Shown in pieces: positions 47,488-57,070 of a stretch of DNA of 64,000 nucleotides; the first letter of the stretch is position 1; every line of letters starts with the position of its first letter. The DNA comes from Serratia oryzae (GTDB lineage Bacteria; Pseudomonadota; Gammaproteobacteria; Enterobacterales; Enterobacteriaceae). Position numbers and translations under genes: made by a program. Location of the stretch: contig NZ_MOXD01000010.1 of NCBI RefSeq assembly GCF_001976145.1, forward strand, positions 201 to 64,200. The letters run 5' to 3'. The notes beneath the pieces were generated by a model, which ran no database searches, was not told the DNA's origin, and saw only the letters and a program-made list of their open reading frames with translations.

Positions 47488-48957
47488 TCAATCGCTCCAG
47501 CGGTTAGCCTGATTGTTGAGAGCCAGATACAAGCTCTTCTGCTGCATATAGGCCTGAATGCCATGCAGGCCCTTTTCGCGCCCCAAGCCACTTTGTTTAA
47601 ACCCGCCAAACGGCGTAGAAATCGAGAATGTCTTATAGGTGTTGATCCACACGGTGCCGGTTTCCAACTGCTCGGCCAGCGCCATGGCGCGGGTAAAGTC
47701 GCGCGTCCAGATCCCGGCCGCCAAGCCATAGACCGAGTCGTTGGCCTGCTCGATCAGTTGTTGCTCATCGTCAAACGGCAGTGCCACCAGCACCGGGCCG
47801 AAGATCTCTTCCTGGCAGGTACGCGCGCTGTTGCTCAACCCTTCGATAATGGTCGGCAGGTAATAACTGCCCTGCGCCAGTTGCGGATCGGCTGGCGCTT
47901 CGCCGCCGATCACCACCCGTCCCCCTTCCAACTGGGCTAGCGCGACGTAGTCCGCCACGCTCTGCCGGTGTTTTTCATTGATCAGCGGGCCCAGGTGCAC
48001 CCCTGGTGTAAACGGGTTGCCGATACGCAGCCCGGCGGTCAGCTCACATAACCGCGCCAGCAGCGGTTGGTACAATGAACGGTGAACAAACAGCCGCGAA
48101 CCGGCAATGCAGGCCTGCCCGGCAGAGCTGAAAATGCCATAGCAAATACCGCGCGCCGCCTGTTCCAGATCGGCATCGTCCAGCACGATGGTGGGGGACT
48201 TGCCACCCAGTTCCAGCGAGGTCGGGATCAGTTTTTCTGCGGCAATATGCGCCAAGTGGCGGCCAGTACTGGTGCCACCGGTAAAGGAGATCTTTTTCAC
48301 CAGCGGATGGCGTGCCAGCGCTTCACCAATCACCGAACCTTTGCCCGGCAGCACGCTGAACAAGCCAGCGGGTAGACCGGCCTGTTCAAACAGCTCAGCC
48401 AGCTTCAGCGCCATCAGCGGCGTGGCTTCCGCCGGTTTGAGGATCACCGCGTTACCCGCCGCCAATGCGGGGGCCACTTTCTGCATTTCACTGGCGATCG
48501 GCGAGTTCCACGGCGTGATCGCCGCAATCACTCCCAGTGGCTGATATTGGCTCAGCGTCATCACGTCGCGGTTGCGCTGGGTCGGCAGTTCCCCTTCCAG
48601 CACTTCACAGGCCGCAGCAAAATAGCGGGCGGTAGCGGCGGCGCTCATCACTAAACCACGGGTTTCCGCCAGCGGTTTACCGTTGTCACGAGTTTGCAAT
48701 TGCGCCAATTCCTCTACCTGAACGGTGATCAAATCGCTGACGCGGTGTAAAATCGCCGCGCGCTGGTGTGGCACCAACCCGCGCCAGGCCGGATCGCGCC
48801 AGGCACGTTCAGCAGCCTCTACCGCTTCGTTAACGTCTTCAACGTTGGCCGCGTGCAAGCGGGCATTGATGCTGCCGTCAGCCGGAAAAACTGAACTCAT
48901 CGCTTCGCCGCGCCCTTCACACCAGCGGCCAGCAAGAAAAATCTTTAACATTTCCAT
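47488..48957 (-). CDS. NAD(P)-dependent aldehyde dehydrogenase
   Basis: 489-residue ALDH superfamily enzyme that oxidises an aldehyde to the acid. Catalytic set complete: Asn151 (TPWNSP), Glu249 (LELGGKSP) and the nucleophile Cys283 (SAGQACIAGS). ATG 48957 (MEMLKIFLAGRW) is 9 bp behind GGAGC; Met at residue 3 is an alternative. It lies between the aspartate-dehydrogenase-like gene (19-bp gap) and the ThDP enzyme (41-bp gap). A likely job is to oxidise the aldehyde produced by the ThDP enzyme. Confidence 0.92.
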   Translation of the reverse strand: MEMLKIFLAGRWCEGRGEAMSSVFPADGSINARLHAANVEDVNEAVEAAERAWRDPAWRGLVPHQRAAILHRVSDLITVQVEELAQLQTRDNGKPLAETRGLVMSAAATARYFAAACEVLEGELPTQRNRDVMTLSQYQPLGVIAAITPWNSPIASEMQKVAPALAAGNAVILKPAEATPLMALKLAELFEQAGLPAGLFSVLPGKGSVIGEALARHPLVKKISFTGGTSTGRHLAHIAAEKLIPTSLELGGKSPTIVLDDADLEQAARGICYGIFSSAGQACIAGSRLFVHRSLYQPLLARLCELTAGLRIGNPFTPGVHLGPLINEKHRQSVADYVALAQLEGGRVVIGGEAPADPQLAQGSYYLPTIIEGLSNSARTCQEEIFGPVLVALPFDDEQQLIEQANDSVYGLAAGIWTRDFTRAMALAEQLETGTVWINTYKTFSISTPFGGFKQSGLGREKGLHGIQAYMQQKSLYLALNNQANRWSD

Positions 48958-48976
48958 GCGTCGTTGCTCCTGCCAT

Positions 48977-49771
48977 TCAGGCAATAAAACCGCCATCCAC
49001 CAGACTGCGGCAAGCTTGTACCGCGCTCAGCGCTGCCAGCGTGGAGGTTTTCGGGTTACTCGCCAGCGGATTACCACACAGCTCAATCTGGAACTCGCCA
49101 AACTGGCCGCGCACCTGTAAACGATGGGTGTTACGCTGGGTATGAGGATCTACCTGCAAGCGCACTCGCGTGGCATCCATCCCCAGGCCGTGCAAGGCAA
49201 TCGTAGCCGCCACGTTGGCGTTAGCCGGGAATAGCTGCGCCGCCTCGCGCGCCGACCCCTCAAAGAACACCCGCGCTTCGCTGACAGCATTCAGATCAAT
49301 CAGTTTTTCCGCCATGCTGCCACGCCAGCTGGCGGGGCTTTTGCTGGACTGATAGGTGACGCTCTCTAACCCGCCCTCGCGCGCCGAAGCCAGCCCGTCC
49401 ATACCTGCTACCGCGCCAGAAAGCACGATCAGCCGCCCGTCAAAGCGCACGCAGGCCTGTTGCAGCCGCAGTTGCAGCGCCGCATCCGCCAGCGCACCGG
49501 TAGAGATCACCGCCAGCCGCCAGCCGCGCTTGACGATCGCTTCGCCGAACTCGGCCACCGCCTGCTGGCTGGCGCACTCCAGCACCAAATCCGGCCGTTC
49601 GCGGCACTGCTCAGGGTGAGTCAACGCCTGTACCCGCCCGGCAAAGGCCTGGTGGATCTCGGCGTGATATTTTTCACGGGCGACGATCCAAGCAGCTTCG
49701 ACACCTTCCGGCAGGCGCGCCAGCACCTCTTTTGCCATCGCGCCGTAGCCAATCATCATGATCTTTTTCAT
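48977..49771 (-). CDS. Aspartate dehydrogenase-like protein (NadX family)
   Basis: 264 residues with an N-terminal Rossmann motif MIGYGAMAKEV and the aspartate dehydrogenase C-terminal domain. The FPANANVAATIALHGLGMD signature (Asn185, His194) and QFGEFQIELCGNPLASNPKTS match the family that interconverts L-aspartate and oxaloacetate plus ammonia through iminoaspartate. Placing it in a ring-oxidation operon is unusual: it may handle aspartate released from a conjugate, or act on another amino or imino acid. nadA and nadB are not nearby, so a role in NAD synthesis is less likely. Confidence 0.85.
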   Translation of the reverse strand: MKKIMMIGYGAMAKEVLARLPEGVEAAWIVAREKYHAEIHQAFAGRVQALTHPEQCRERPDLVLECASQQAVAEFGEAIVKRGWRLAVISTGALADAALQLRLQQACVRFDGRLIVLSGAVAGMDGLASAREGGLESVTYQSSKSPASWRGSMAEKLIDLNAVSEARVFFEGSAREAAQLFPANANVAATIALHGLGMDATRVRLQVDPHTQRNTHRLQVRGQFGEFQIELCGNPLASNPKTSTLAALSAVQACRSLVDGGFIA

Positions 49772-49785
49772 CTTTTCGGCCCTGA

Positions 49786-50580
49786 TTACAGATGGCGGCT
49801 GAAGCCGCCGGAAACGTCCAGCGCTGCGCCAGTGGTGAAGGATGCCATCGGCGAAGCCAAGAACAGCAAGGCCCGCGCCGGTTCCTGCGGCTTACCCAAG
49901 CGCCCCAATGGGATGCCGCGCCGGGCGGCGATCGCCGCCGTCCATTGCTCCCAGCTTTGTGCTTTATCCTCACGCTCGGCAAAACGCCTCCGCCATTGGC
50001 CGGACTCCACCATGCCAAGCAGGATGGAATTAACGCGGATCCCCTTGCCCACCAGCTCTTTCGACAGCGTCAGCGTCATGTTAAGCAAGGCGGCGCGGGC
50101 AGCCGAGGTGGCGATCATGTGCTCCTCCGGCTGCAGCGCCAGCAGCGAGTTAACGCAGGTGATGGAGGCGATATCCGAACGTTCCAGCGCCGGTAAAAAC
50201 GCCCGCACCGGGTTGATCACGCCAAACAGCTTCAGTTCCGCTTCATGCAGCCAGGCTTCGCGCGGGGTTTGGTCGAAATGGGCAACAAACCCTTGCCCGG
50301 CGTTGTTGATCAGCATATCCACGCCGCCAAAGTGCTGAGTGACCTGCAGGGCAAACTGCGCAACCTGCTCTGCATCAAGCACATCGCAACACAGCGCCAG
50401 GATCTCCGCCTGCGGGAACTCCTCGCGCAGGCTGGCTTCGGCGCTGGTCAGTTTGTCCGGGTTGCGGCCACAGAAGGCTACCTTTGCCCCTTCCGCCAGC
50501 AGCAGGCGCAGGGTTTCAAAACCGATGCCTGAAGAACCGCCGGTCACCACCGCTACCCGCTGTTCAATCTGAAAATTCAT
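49786..50580 (-). CDS. Atypical short-chain dehydrogenase lacking the Tyr-Lys catalytic pair
   Basis: 264-residue SDR fold with the NAD(P)-binding TGGSSGIG (13-20) and INNAGQG. At the catalytic site the expected YxxxK reads TSAAR: Thr158 and Arg162 stand where the neighbouring SDR (56315-57070) has Tyr158 and Lys162. Ser145 is kept. It may be a divergent subfamily with another mechanism, or a non-redox role. ATG 50580 overlaps the upstream hydrolase stop (ATGA). It belongs to the tightly packed part of the operon. Confidence 0.85.
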   Translation of the reverse strand: MNFQIEQRVAVVTGGSSGIGFETLRLLLAEGAKVAFCGRNPDKLTSAEASLREEFPQAEILALCCDVLDAEQVAQFALQVTQHFGGVDMLINNAGQGFVAHFDQTPREAWLHEAELKLFGVINPVRAFLPALERSDIASITCVNSLLALQPEEHMIATSAARAALLNMTLTLSKELVGKGIRVNSILLGMVESGQWRRRFAEREDKAQSWEQWTAAIAARRGIPLGRLGKPQEPARALLFLASPMASFTTGAALDVSGGFSRHL

Positions 50581-51395
50581 GGTTGGATTACCCCCGTAAA
50601 GTCCTGCACATAGCGGTTGAATTGCGCCGGTGCATCGAGATAGCTGGCATGCCCTGCATCGCCAATCAGGCGAAACTGGGCATCCTGCTGTTGCGCCAGC
50701 GCCTGAGCCCCCTGCGCTGGCGTGATGCGATCCTCTCGCCCACACCACACCTGCAGCGGGCCGCGGTAGTGGCGCAGATATTGGCTGATATCGTCATTCG
50801 CCAGCATCCAGGCAGCACTGAGAAAACCCGCCGGATTAAGCTGCTGCATACCGCTGCGCACCCAGGCGATATCCTGCGGATCGGCGCTGTCACGCAGCAG
50901 CGCGGCGGCACGCTGTTCGCCGTAACCCTGCGGCCCCAGCGTTTCGATCATCTGCTTGCGCTGGCCATACACCTGTTGGCGTTTTTCTGCCGGTGCGCTG
51001 GCATACCCCTGCGCCGGATCCGCCAACACTAATCCACTCAATCCCGTTGGATAGGCCGCCGCATAGGCACTGCCGATCAGGGCACCAAGCGAATGCCCGA
51101 CAATCAGCGGCTGCTCTAACTCCAGCTCAGCAATCAGCGCCGCCAGTGCGTTGGCATAAGCGGCAGCCTTGGGCTCAGCCTGAGGCAACGCCGCGCTGCC
51201 GCCATAGCCCGGCGCATCCCAGGCAATCAGGCGATGGCCGTTGGTCAAGGCGCTATCGCTGAACTGCTTCACCCAGGACGCAGAACCGGAACTGATGCCA
51301 TGCAGCAGCACGACAGCACGGCCCTGCCCGGCTTCGCGCCAACCAAGCCAGAAACCACTACACTCTTCCTGCAGGCGTTCCGGTAATCTGCTCAT
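50577..51395 (-). CDS. Alpha/beta hydrolase, candidate meta-cleavage product hydrolase
   Basis: 272 residues with a complete Ser-Asp-His triad: Ser102 in VGHSLGAL, Asp222 in CGREDRITP and His249 in GDAGHASYL, plus the oxyanion-hole HGISSGSASW. This architecture fits C-C bond hydrolases that act on extradiol ring-fission products (BphD/MhpC type), and an extradiol dioxygenase is encoded nearby. An ester or lactone hydrolase is also possible. The ATG shares a base with the upstream cupin stop (TGATG), and the stop overlaps the SDR start. Confidence 0.87.
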   Translation of the reverse strand: MSRLPERLQEECSGFWLGWREAGQGRAVVLLHGISSGSASWVKQFSDSALTNGHRLIAWDAPGYGGSAALPQAEPKAAAYANALAALIAELELEQPLIVGHSLGALIGSAYAAAYPTGLSGLVLADPAQGYASAPAEKRQQVYGQRKQMIETLGPQGYGEQRAAALLRDSADPQDIAWVRSGMQQLNPAGFLSAAWMLANDDISQYLRHYRGPLQVWCGREDRITPAQGAQALAQQQDAQFRLIGDAGHASYLDAPAQFNRYVQDFTGVIQP

Positions 51396-51919
51396 CAGTA
51401 ACGTTTCACCTTTGACAGTGGATGATCCGCCGGATAAGTCGGGGTTTCCGGCTTGGAGGTGCCGAGCATTACGCACATCAGCGCCTCTTCTTCACCATGG
51501 TTAAACAGGCCACGATAAATCCCTGCCGGTACGGAGATCAGGTCGCGCTCTTTCAGTTTGGTTTCGTAATACTCTTCACCGTCCTGAATCATCAGCGTGA
51601 TGCTGCCTTTGAGCATAAAAAACACTTCTTCTACGTCGTCATGCAGGTGCAGTGGCCCTTCGCATTTGGACGGCAACACCATGGTAGAGAAGGTAAAATG
51701 CTCCGCCGGTACGGTATTGGTGTCGCTGACCACGCCGGTGGCGCCAGTGCCGATATAGCGCATCTGCGCACGGCGGTATTTCGGATCGTAATCAGCCTGG
51801 AATTTCAGCGCATTCCAGTCATATTTACGGCCTTCAAAGCGGGCAATGCGTGATTCCACCCACTCCGCCATCGACAGATCCTGCGGCTTGATGCCAGTTT
51901 TATTCTCAACCTGGGACAT
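51395..51919 (-). CDS. Cupin-domain protein
   Basis: 174 residues with one cupin fold: metal-binding motif GPLHLHDDVEEVFFMLKG (HxH...E), then the second motif around PAGIYRGLFNH. Such proteins are dioxygenases, isomerases or ligand-binding proteins, and sequence alone does not decide. It starts at ATG 51919, 18 bp behind the MFS gene, and overlaps the hydrolase start, so it is probably part of the same pathway. Confidence 0.83.
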   Translation of the reverse strand: MSQVENKTGIKPQDLSMAEWVESRIARFEGRKYDWNALKFQADYDPKYRRAQMRYIGTGATGVVSDTNTVPAEHFTFSTMVLPSKCEGPLHLHDDVEEVFFMLKGSITLMIQDGEEYYETKLKERDLISVPAGIYRGLFNHGEEEALMCVMLGTSKPETPTYPADHPLSKVKRY

Positions 51920-51937
51920 GTTGTTTCTCCTTCGTTG

Positions 51938-53200
51938 TCAATATTTCTTCAGCAACGGCAGCAGAATGGTGCTGCCGACCAAGGCCACCACCACCAGGAA
52001 CAGCAGGCCGTTATCCATGTTGCCGGTGGCGGCGATCAGCGCCCCCATCAGCACCGGTGCCAAGGCACCGGCAAAATTACCCAATCCGTTAAAAATACCG
52101 CCCGCGGTGGCGCTCACTCGGCTGCTGGTGGCCTTCGCCAACAGGGCGAAAATGTTCGGCGCACCGGCCCCCCACATAAAGGTGCTGAAAGACATCGCGG
52201 CGATCACGCTGTAAGTCCCTTGCAGATGTAGCACCACTCCCAGCCCAAGCCCGGCCCCGCACAGCGAGATAAAGCAGGCCAAGGCGCGGCGATCCAGTTT
52301 GTCTGAAAGCCAGGCCCCCACCACTTCCCCCAGCAGCATGGCGATAAACGGCAGTGATGACAGATAACCGGCATGCTCCAGATGGATCCCCTTGCCTTTG
52401 ATCAGGTAGCTGGGCAGCCAGCCGTTCATGCCCCACAGGTAGGTCAGAAAAGCGATATTAAACAGGCAGATCATCCAGAAATGCGGAGTACGGAACAGCT
52501 CACGGCGCAGCTGTTTGCGTTCGGCCGCCGCCGGTTGCGCAACGGTGCTCTTTGTCGAGCGGGCGACGTTCAGGTGACGTAAACCAAACATCACCAGCAG
52601 CATCACCGGCAGCGTCAGAAAAGCCATAAAGAAGAAGGTGGTTTGCCAGTCAAAACGGCTGAGGATAAACAGCGTCACCGGGAACCCCAGCGCCGCGCCG
52701 ATCGGCGTTCCCAGCAGCCACATCATGGTGGCGCGCGCCTGCAAACGCTGCGGGAAAGCATGGCGGACAATGGCATAAGCTATTGCGATCAGCGGGCCTT
52801 CGGCGATGCCGAGCAAAATACGCAGGGTCATCATAGTGTGATAAGAGCGAGCCAACCCCATCAGCACCATCAGTACGCCCCACACCACCATCATGCCAAT
52901 CAGCACGTTGACCGGATTCAGCCGATCGCCAATGCCACTCAACAGCATGGAAGAGAAGCCGTACGAAAACAGAAAAGCACTCATCAAGAGCCCCAGCCGG
53001 GTGGGATCAAAACCGATGCCCATCGCCTCTTGGAATGCACTGTCGGAAAACAGCGCTGCGATGCTGATCTTGTCGAAAAACGCCAACAAAACGCAGGCAA
53101 ACAGGGCTATCGGCACCGACCAACGCACGCTGGTGGGCTGATTTTCGGCAACAGCGTTCCCCGCCCGAGTGCTTTGGGCGTCCATATCTTGCGTAGTCAT
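51938..53200 (-). CDS. MFS transporter, anion:cation symporter family
   Basis: 420-residue carrier with 12 predicted transmembrane segments and the loop motif GDRLNPVNVLIGMMVVWG. The group imports organic anions, including aromatic acids and sugar acids. ATG 53200 lies 23 bp behind the reductase gene. Given the operon, it is likely to import the aromatic substrate or a pathway acid. A second carrier of a different family sits on the opposite strand at 60276-61574. Confidence 0.88.
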   Translation of the reverse strand: MTTQDMDAQSTRAGNAVAENQPTSVRWSVPIALFACVLLAFFDKISIAALFSDSAFQEAMGIGFDPTRLGLLMSAFLFSYGFSSMLLSGIGDRLNPVNVLIGMMVVWGVLMVLMGLARSYHTMMTLRILLGIAEGPLIAIAYAIVRHAFPQRLQARATMMWLLGTPIGAALGFPVTLFILSRFDWQTTFFFMAFLTLPVMLLVMFGLRHLNVARSTKSTVAQPAAAERKQLRRELFRTPHFWMICLFNIAFLTYLWGMNGWLPSYLIKGKGIHLEHAGYLSSLPFIAMLLGEVVGAWLSDKLDRRALACFISLCGAGLGLGVVLHLQGTYSVIAAMSFSTFMWGAGAPNIFALLAKATSSRVSATAGGIFNGLGNFAGALAPVLMGALIAATGNMDNGLLFLVVVALVGSTILLPLLKKY

Positions 53201-53223
53201 AAAACGCTCCCTTGGGTCGGGCG

Positions 53224-54435
53224 TTATTTCAACGCCATCAGAGAAAACTCCACATCCGCCAACTGCTGCGGATCCAATACGCGGCCGCTGGCCAGCCAGC
53301 GTTTGCCCAGTTTGATGGTGCGCGCATCGTTAAACGCCACCATCTGCACCAGTTGCCGATCGGCATTCAGGGTGAAAAATACCTGCGCCTGCGGCGTGCG
53401 GCGCACCACCTGCTGCACGCCACCGGCCGGGACGCCGAGGATCTGGATATTGGCGTCGTATTGATCCGACCACAACCAGGCGAGGTCATCGTAAGGCGCA
53501 GCAAAGGCATCCAACATGGCGCAGGCGGTGCTGATGGCCTGATTCTGCGCGTAAGCCCAGGATTGCAGGCACAGGCCAAGTTTGGGGTGGCGCGCGACGT
53601 CACCGGCGGCGAAAATCGCCGGATGGCTGGTGCGCCCCTGCCCGTCTACCACAATGCCCGCCTCAACCTGCAGCCCGGCGCCGTGCGCCAGTTCCAGATT
53701 CAGCTCAACGCCAATACCCACCACCACCAGATCAAACGGCTGCGCTTCACTGATGTCGCTGCCGATCCAAGGCTGGCCCTGGCGATCCTCAAGGCGGATG
53801 TCGCCGCAGCCGCAAAGCACGCTGACGCCGTGCTGCTGATGCAGCTCCAGCAGTGCTTGCGAAACCTCAGTTCCGACGCTACGCATGCACAGCGCAGGCT
53901 GGCGCTCAAACACCGTGACGTCGGCCCCCAGTTTGCGCGCCGATGCGGCGATCTCCAGGCCAATCCAACCGCCGCCGACAATCGCCAGCTTCTTGCACTG
54001 CTGCAGCCCTTGGCGCAACCGCGCGGCATCGTCCCAGGAACGCAGCGTCATCACCTGCGGGTGAGTAGCCCAACTGGCATCCGGCAAGCGTGGCCGCCCG
54101 CCAGTGGCGATCAGCAGTTGATCAAACTTCAGTTGCTCGCCGTTGCTAAGCGTGACGATCTGCTGCTGGCCGTCGATCGCCTCGGCACGCAGTGGGCGGT
54201 GCCAGTCGATATTCAGCCCGGCAACCACTTCTGCGCTAAACAGGCGGCTGAGCGGCGCATCACCATCCAGCAATGCCGCTTTCGACAGCGGCGGGCGTTC
54301 GTAAAAGTCATAGGGCTCATCGCTCACCACCGTCAGCTTGCCGCCGTAGCCGCGATCGCGCAGCGTCTTGGCTGCCCAACCTCCGGCCTGGCCACCGCCG
54401 ATGATGACGATGCCCGCATGGATCGGTTGGCTCAT
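53224..54435 (-). CDS. Ferredoxin reductase of the Rieske oxygenase system
   Basis: 403-residue FAD/NAD(P)H oxidoreductase of the BphA4/HcaD type. FAD motif IIGGGQAGGWAAKTLRDRGY (about 10-30), NAD motif AIVGGGWIGLEIAASARKLGADVTVFE (about 150), and FAAGDVARHP near the second FAD site. It would pass electrons from NADH to the Rieske ferredoxin at 58441-58758. ATG 54435 overlaps the upstream dioxygenase stop (ATGA). Confidence 0.92.
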   Translation of the reverse strand: MSQPIHAGIVIIGGGQAGGWAAKTLRDRGYGGKLTVVSDEPYDFYERPPLSKAALLDGDAPLSRLFSAEVVAGLNIDWHRPLRAEAIDGQQQIVTLSNGEQLKFDQLLIATGGRPRLPDASWATHPQVMTLRSWDDAARLRQGLQQCKKLAIVGGGWIGLEIAASARKLGADVTVFERQPALCMRSVGTEVSQALLELHQQHGVSVLCGCGDIRLEDRQGQPWIGSDISEAQPFDLVVVGIGVELNLELAHGAGLQVEAGIVVDGQGRTSHPAIFAAGDVARHPKLGLCLQSWAYAQNQAISTACAMLDAFAAPYDDLAWLWSDQYDANIQILGVPAGGVQQVVRRTPQAQVFFTLNADRQLVQMVAFNDARTIKLGKRWLASGRVLDPQQLADVEFSLMALK

Positions 54436-55373
54436 GCGGCCCCCGTTTTCTTGTGCTGGCGGCGCGTGTCGTGATCGATCCCCCCTTCCACCGCCCATTC
54501 GGTAAACGACACCAGCGAATGCTCCAGCTCGCGCGGCTGCCAGTTTTCCGTCAGGTAGTCGTCATTGGTGTAGTACTCGAACGCCCCGCCGGTGGGGCTG
54601 TTGACGTACCAAAAATAGGCTGAGGAGATCGGATGGCGACCGGGGCCGATAAAGGTGCTCCAGTTTTCTTTATTCATCGCGATCCCGCCGCCGATCACTT
54701 CGTGAATATCGCGCACGGTAAAGGCCACATGGTTCAGGCCGCGCGGGCGGTTAGGCAGCTTCAGCAGGAACAGGTTGTGATGCCCGCCGCGCACCTGAGT
54801 ACGCAGGAACACCGCGCGATCGATATAGCGATCCGACACCTGAAAACCGAGATGCTCGCAGTAAAATTTTTCGGTGGCGGCCAGATCCTCAACAAAGAAC
54901 ACCACATGGCCGATATTGACCGGCTCAGCCTTGGCGTACACCGGGCTGGGTTGATCGATGCGGCGCACGTCGCCCCATTGGTTGATCGGGGTCACTGGCA
55001 GTTCAACCTCACGCAGGGCGGTGACGCCAAAACGCAGCGTCATGCCGTTTGGATCGCAGCACTCCAGCTCTTCCCCCACCTGGCGGAAACCCGGCATTTT
55101 TTCCAAGCGGGGTTGCAACGCCGCCAGCGCTGCCGGGCTGTCGACACCCCAGGTCATGCGGCGCAGGGTGGAACCGGCCTCAAATGCTGCCGGTAAAACC
55201 TCGCTATTTTTTGGATGCAACACCACGCTGGCACCGCTCAAGGTGGTGAATTCACGGCGCGGTTCTCCCCAGTGTTGGAGCATCGGTTGCAAGCCAAAGT
55301 CCTGCATAAATTTTTCACACGTTGGCAGATCTTCAACGCCAAATTCCAGCTTTTCGATTCCGGTTATGCTCAT
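54432..55373 (-). CDS. VOC-superfamily extradiol dioxygenase
   Basis: 313-residue two-domain type I extradiol dioxygenase (BphC-like). The iron triad is complete in the second domain: His156 (NIGHVVFF), His215 (GLNHVAFTV) and Glu266 (GGAFEYYTN). His199 in GGHHNLFLL corresponds to the proposed acid-base His. Cleaves a catechol-type ring next to one hydroxyl. It begins after a 118-bp gap following the IclR gene, where a weak TTGACT -35 (about 55459) could give a separate promoter. Confidence 0.92.
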   Translation of the reverse strand: MSITGIEKLEFGVEDLPTCEKFMQDFGLQPMLQHWGEPRREFTTLSGASVVLHPKNSEVLPAAFEAGSTLRRMTWGVDSPAALAALQPRLEKMPGFRQVGEELECCDPNGMTLRFGVTALREVELPVTPINQWGDVRRIDQPSPVYAKAEPVNIGHVVFFVEDLAATEKFYCEHLGFQVSDRYIDRAVFLRTQVRGGHHNLFLLKLPNRPRGLNHVAFTVRDIHEVIGGGIAMNKENWSTFIGPGRHPISSAYFWYVNSPTGGAFEYYTNDDYLTENWQPRELEHSLVSFTEWAVEGGIDHDTRRQHKKTGAA

Positions 55374-55491
55374 TATTGTGCCTCACGTTCTCGCTGAATG
55401 CGTTTTTCAGGCATGATCGAACCCCGACCCATCATTGCTATGAGTCTTATCCCTGCCTGAGTCAAAAATTCTGTCTGGCTGGCGGAAATGC

Positions 55492-56286
55492 CTAGCCCAC
55501 TTTCGCCTGCGGCGTGGCGCCTAAAAACCCGGAGATCTTCTCTGCCGCGTCTCGTACTTCCATACGCAAGCGCTCGCGATCCGCTTTCGGGATCTCTTCG
55601 GACGGCACCATGATGCTCACCACCGCCTCCACTCGCTGTTCGTGGTTGAAGATCGGATAGACGATCGAAGAGATACCCAGGCGGAAGAAGGATTCGCCGA
55701 TCACATAGCCGCGCGCCTTATCCTGCTGCACCATCTGCCATAAGGCCTCACGGTTAGCCGGTGCTCCAGGTGCCGCATCCGGCAATGTTTCATGCGGGAA
55801 CAACCGCTCAAACTCTTCGCGGCTGGTGCTGGTCAGCAACATGCGGCCAAGAGAAGTGCGGTGCACCGGCAAACGGGTGCCGACGCTGACCTGATTGATC
55901 TGCGAACCGGCGGCGCTGACGCGGGCGATGTAGATCACATCATGCCCGTCACGGATCGCCAGATGGCTGCTGCACTGGCTGCGATCGCGCAGTTGTTCGA
56001 TCACCGGCTGGCCCACCTGCGCCACATCCAGCGAGGCGATATATTCAAAGCCTAGCCGCAGCACCTTGATCCCCAACCCGAAGGTGTTCGTACGCGGGTT
56101 ACGCTCCAGAAAGCCCAGATGCTCCAAGGTTTGCACCACGCGATAGGCAGTCGCCTTCGGCATGTCAACCAGGCGATGTAATTCTGCAAAGGTCATTTCC
56201 TTGTGCTGCTCACTGAATGCCAGCAACAGCTGCAGGCCGCGATCCAGACCCGGGATCAGATATTTACACTCTTGGTCTTCTGCCAT
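55492..56286 (-). CDS. IclR-family regulator of the aromatic cluster
   Basis: 264 residues from ATG 56286 with AAGGAGCACC nearby. N-terminal winged helix (about 10-75: FAELHRLVDMPKATAYRVVQTLEHLGFLERN) and the IclR effector domain (about 85-255). It lies within the operon between SDR and dioxygenase genes, co-oriented. The probable operator is the palindrome at 58782-58797. By analogy with other IclR regulators of aromatic catabolism it senses a pathway aromatic or acid. Whether it activates or represses cannot be told. Confidence 0.88.
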   Translation of the reverse strand: MAEDQECKYLIPGLDRGLQLLLAFSEQHKEMTFAELHRLVDMPKATAYRVVQTLEHLGFLERNPRTNTFGLGIKVLRLGFEYIASLDVAQVGQPVIEQLRDRSQCSSHLAIRDGHDVIYIARVSAAGSQINQVSVGTRLPVHRTSLGRMLLTSTSREEFERLFPHETLPDAAPGAPANREALWQMVQQDKARGYVIGESFFRLGISSIVYPIFNHEQRVEAVVSIMVPSEEIPKADRERLRMEVRDAAEKISGFLGATPQAKVG

Positions 56287-56314
56287 GTGGTGCTCCTTGG
56301 TATCGATCGAGCAA

Positions 56315-57070
56315 TCAGTTAAACACGAAACCACCGTTGACCGGCAGTAGCTGCCCCGTCACGAAGTTCGCCAGCGGCGACAGCAGGTACAGCACGCTGC
56401 CGGTGACGTCGTCGGGATGCTGCGCCCCCGCCAACGCCCGCCCTTGTTCATACAACTGGTGGCGCTCGGCTGGCACATATTCAGTGGCTTCGACGCGCGT
56501 CAGGCCCGGCGCAATGGCGTTGACGCAGATGCCCTGCGGCCCCAGTTCGCGCGCCATAGAACGGGTCATCGAGATGATCGCCCCTTTGCTCGCCACATAG
56601 GCCATCAGCCGTGGTGCGCCCCACAGTGCGGTATCCGAAGCAATATTGACGATCTTGGCGTGTGGGGTTTGTGCCAGCAGCGGCACCGCCGCCTGGCTCA
56701 CCAACCAGGTTCCGCGCACGTTGACCTGCATCACTTTGTCCCACAGGTCGATGTCGTATTCCATCATGGTTTTGCCACCGACCCCGGTCGCCAACGCCGC
56801 GTTGTTCACCAGGCCGTCGATCGCCCCGCCGCGAGCAACGTTGCGGAACGCCTCGGTGATCGACTGCGGCGACGCCAGATCGATCACCTGTGTTTCCACC
56901 TGCGCCCCCTGCTCACGCAGGCTGGCTGCGCTATCCTGCAGCTCTTGCGCCAGAATATCGCACATCACCACGCTGGCCCCCGCCTGGGCGATCGCCGCCG
57001 CAAAGCTGCGCCCCAGGCCGCGTGCCGCGCCGGTCACCACAATGCGTTTCCCCACCAGCAAGCCATTCAC
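56315..57070 (-). CDS. Short-chain dehydrogenase, candidate cis-dihydrodiol dehydrogenase
   Basis: 251-residue classical SDR: TGAARGLG (13-20), VNNAA and the full Ser145-Tyr158-Lys162 set (NIASDTALWGAPRLMAYVASK). A GTG start at 57070 overlaps the Rieske oxygenase stop (GTGA). Immediately behind the oxygenase, it is well placed to re-aromatise a dihydrodiol to a catechol, the substrate of the extradiol enzyme. The assignment rests on context. Confidence 0.88.
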   Translation of the reverse strand: MNGLLVGKRIVVTGAARGLGRSFAAAIAQAGASVVMCDILAQELQDSAASLREQGAQVETQVIDLASPQSITEAFRNVARGGAIDGLVNNAALATGVGGKTMMEYDIDLWDKVMQVNVRGTWLVSQAAVPLLAQTPHAKIVNIASDTALWGAPRLMAYVASKGAIISMTRSMARELGPQGICVNAIAPGLTRVEATEYVPAERHQLYEQGRALAGAQHPDDVTGSVLYLLSPLANFVTGQLLPVNGGFVFN

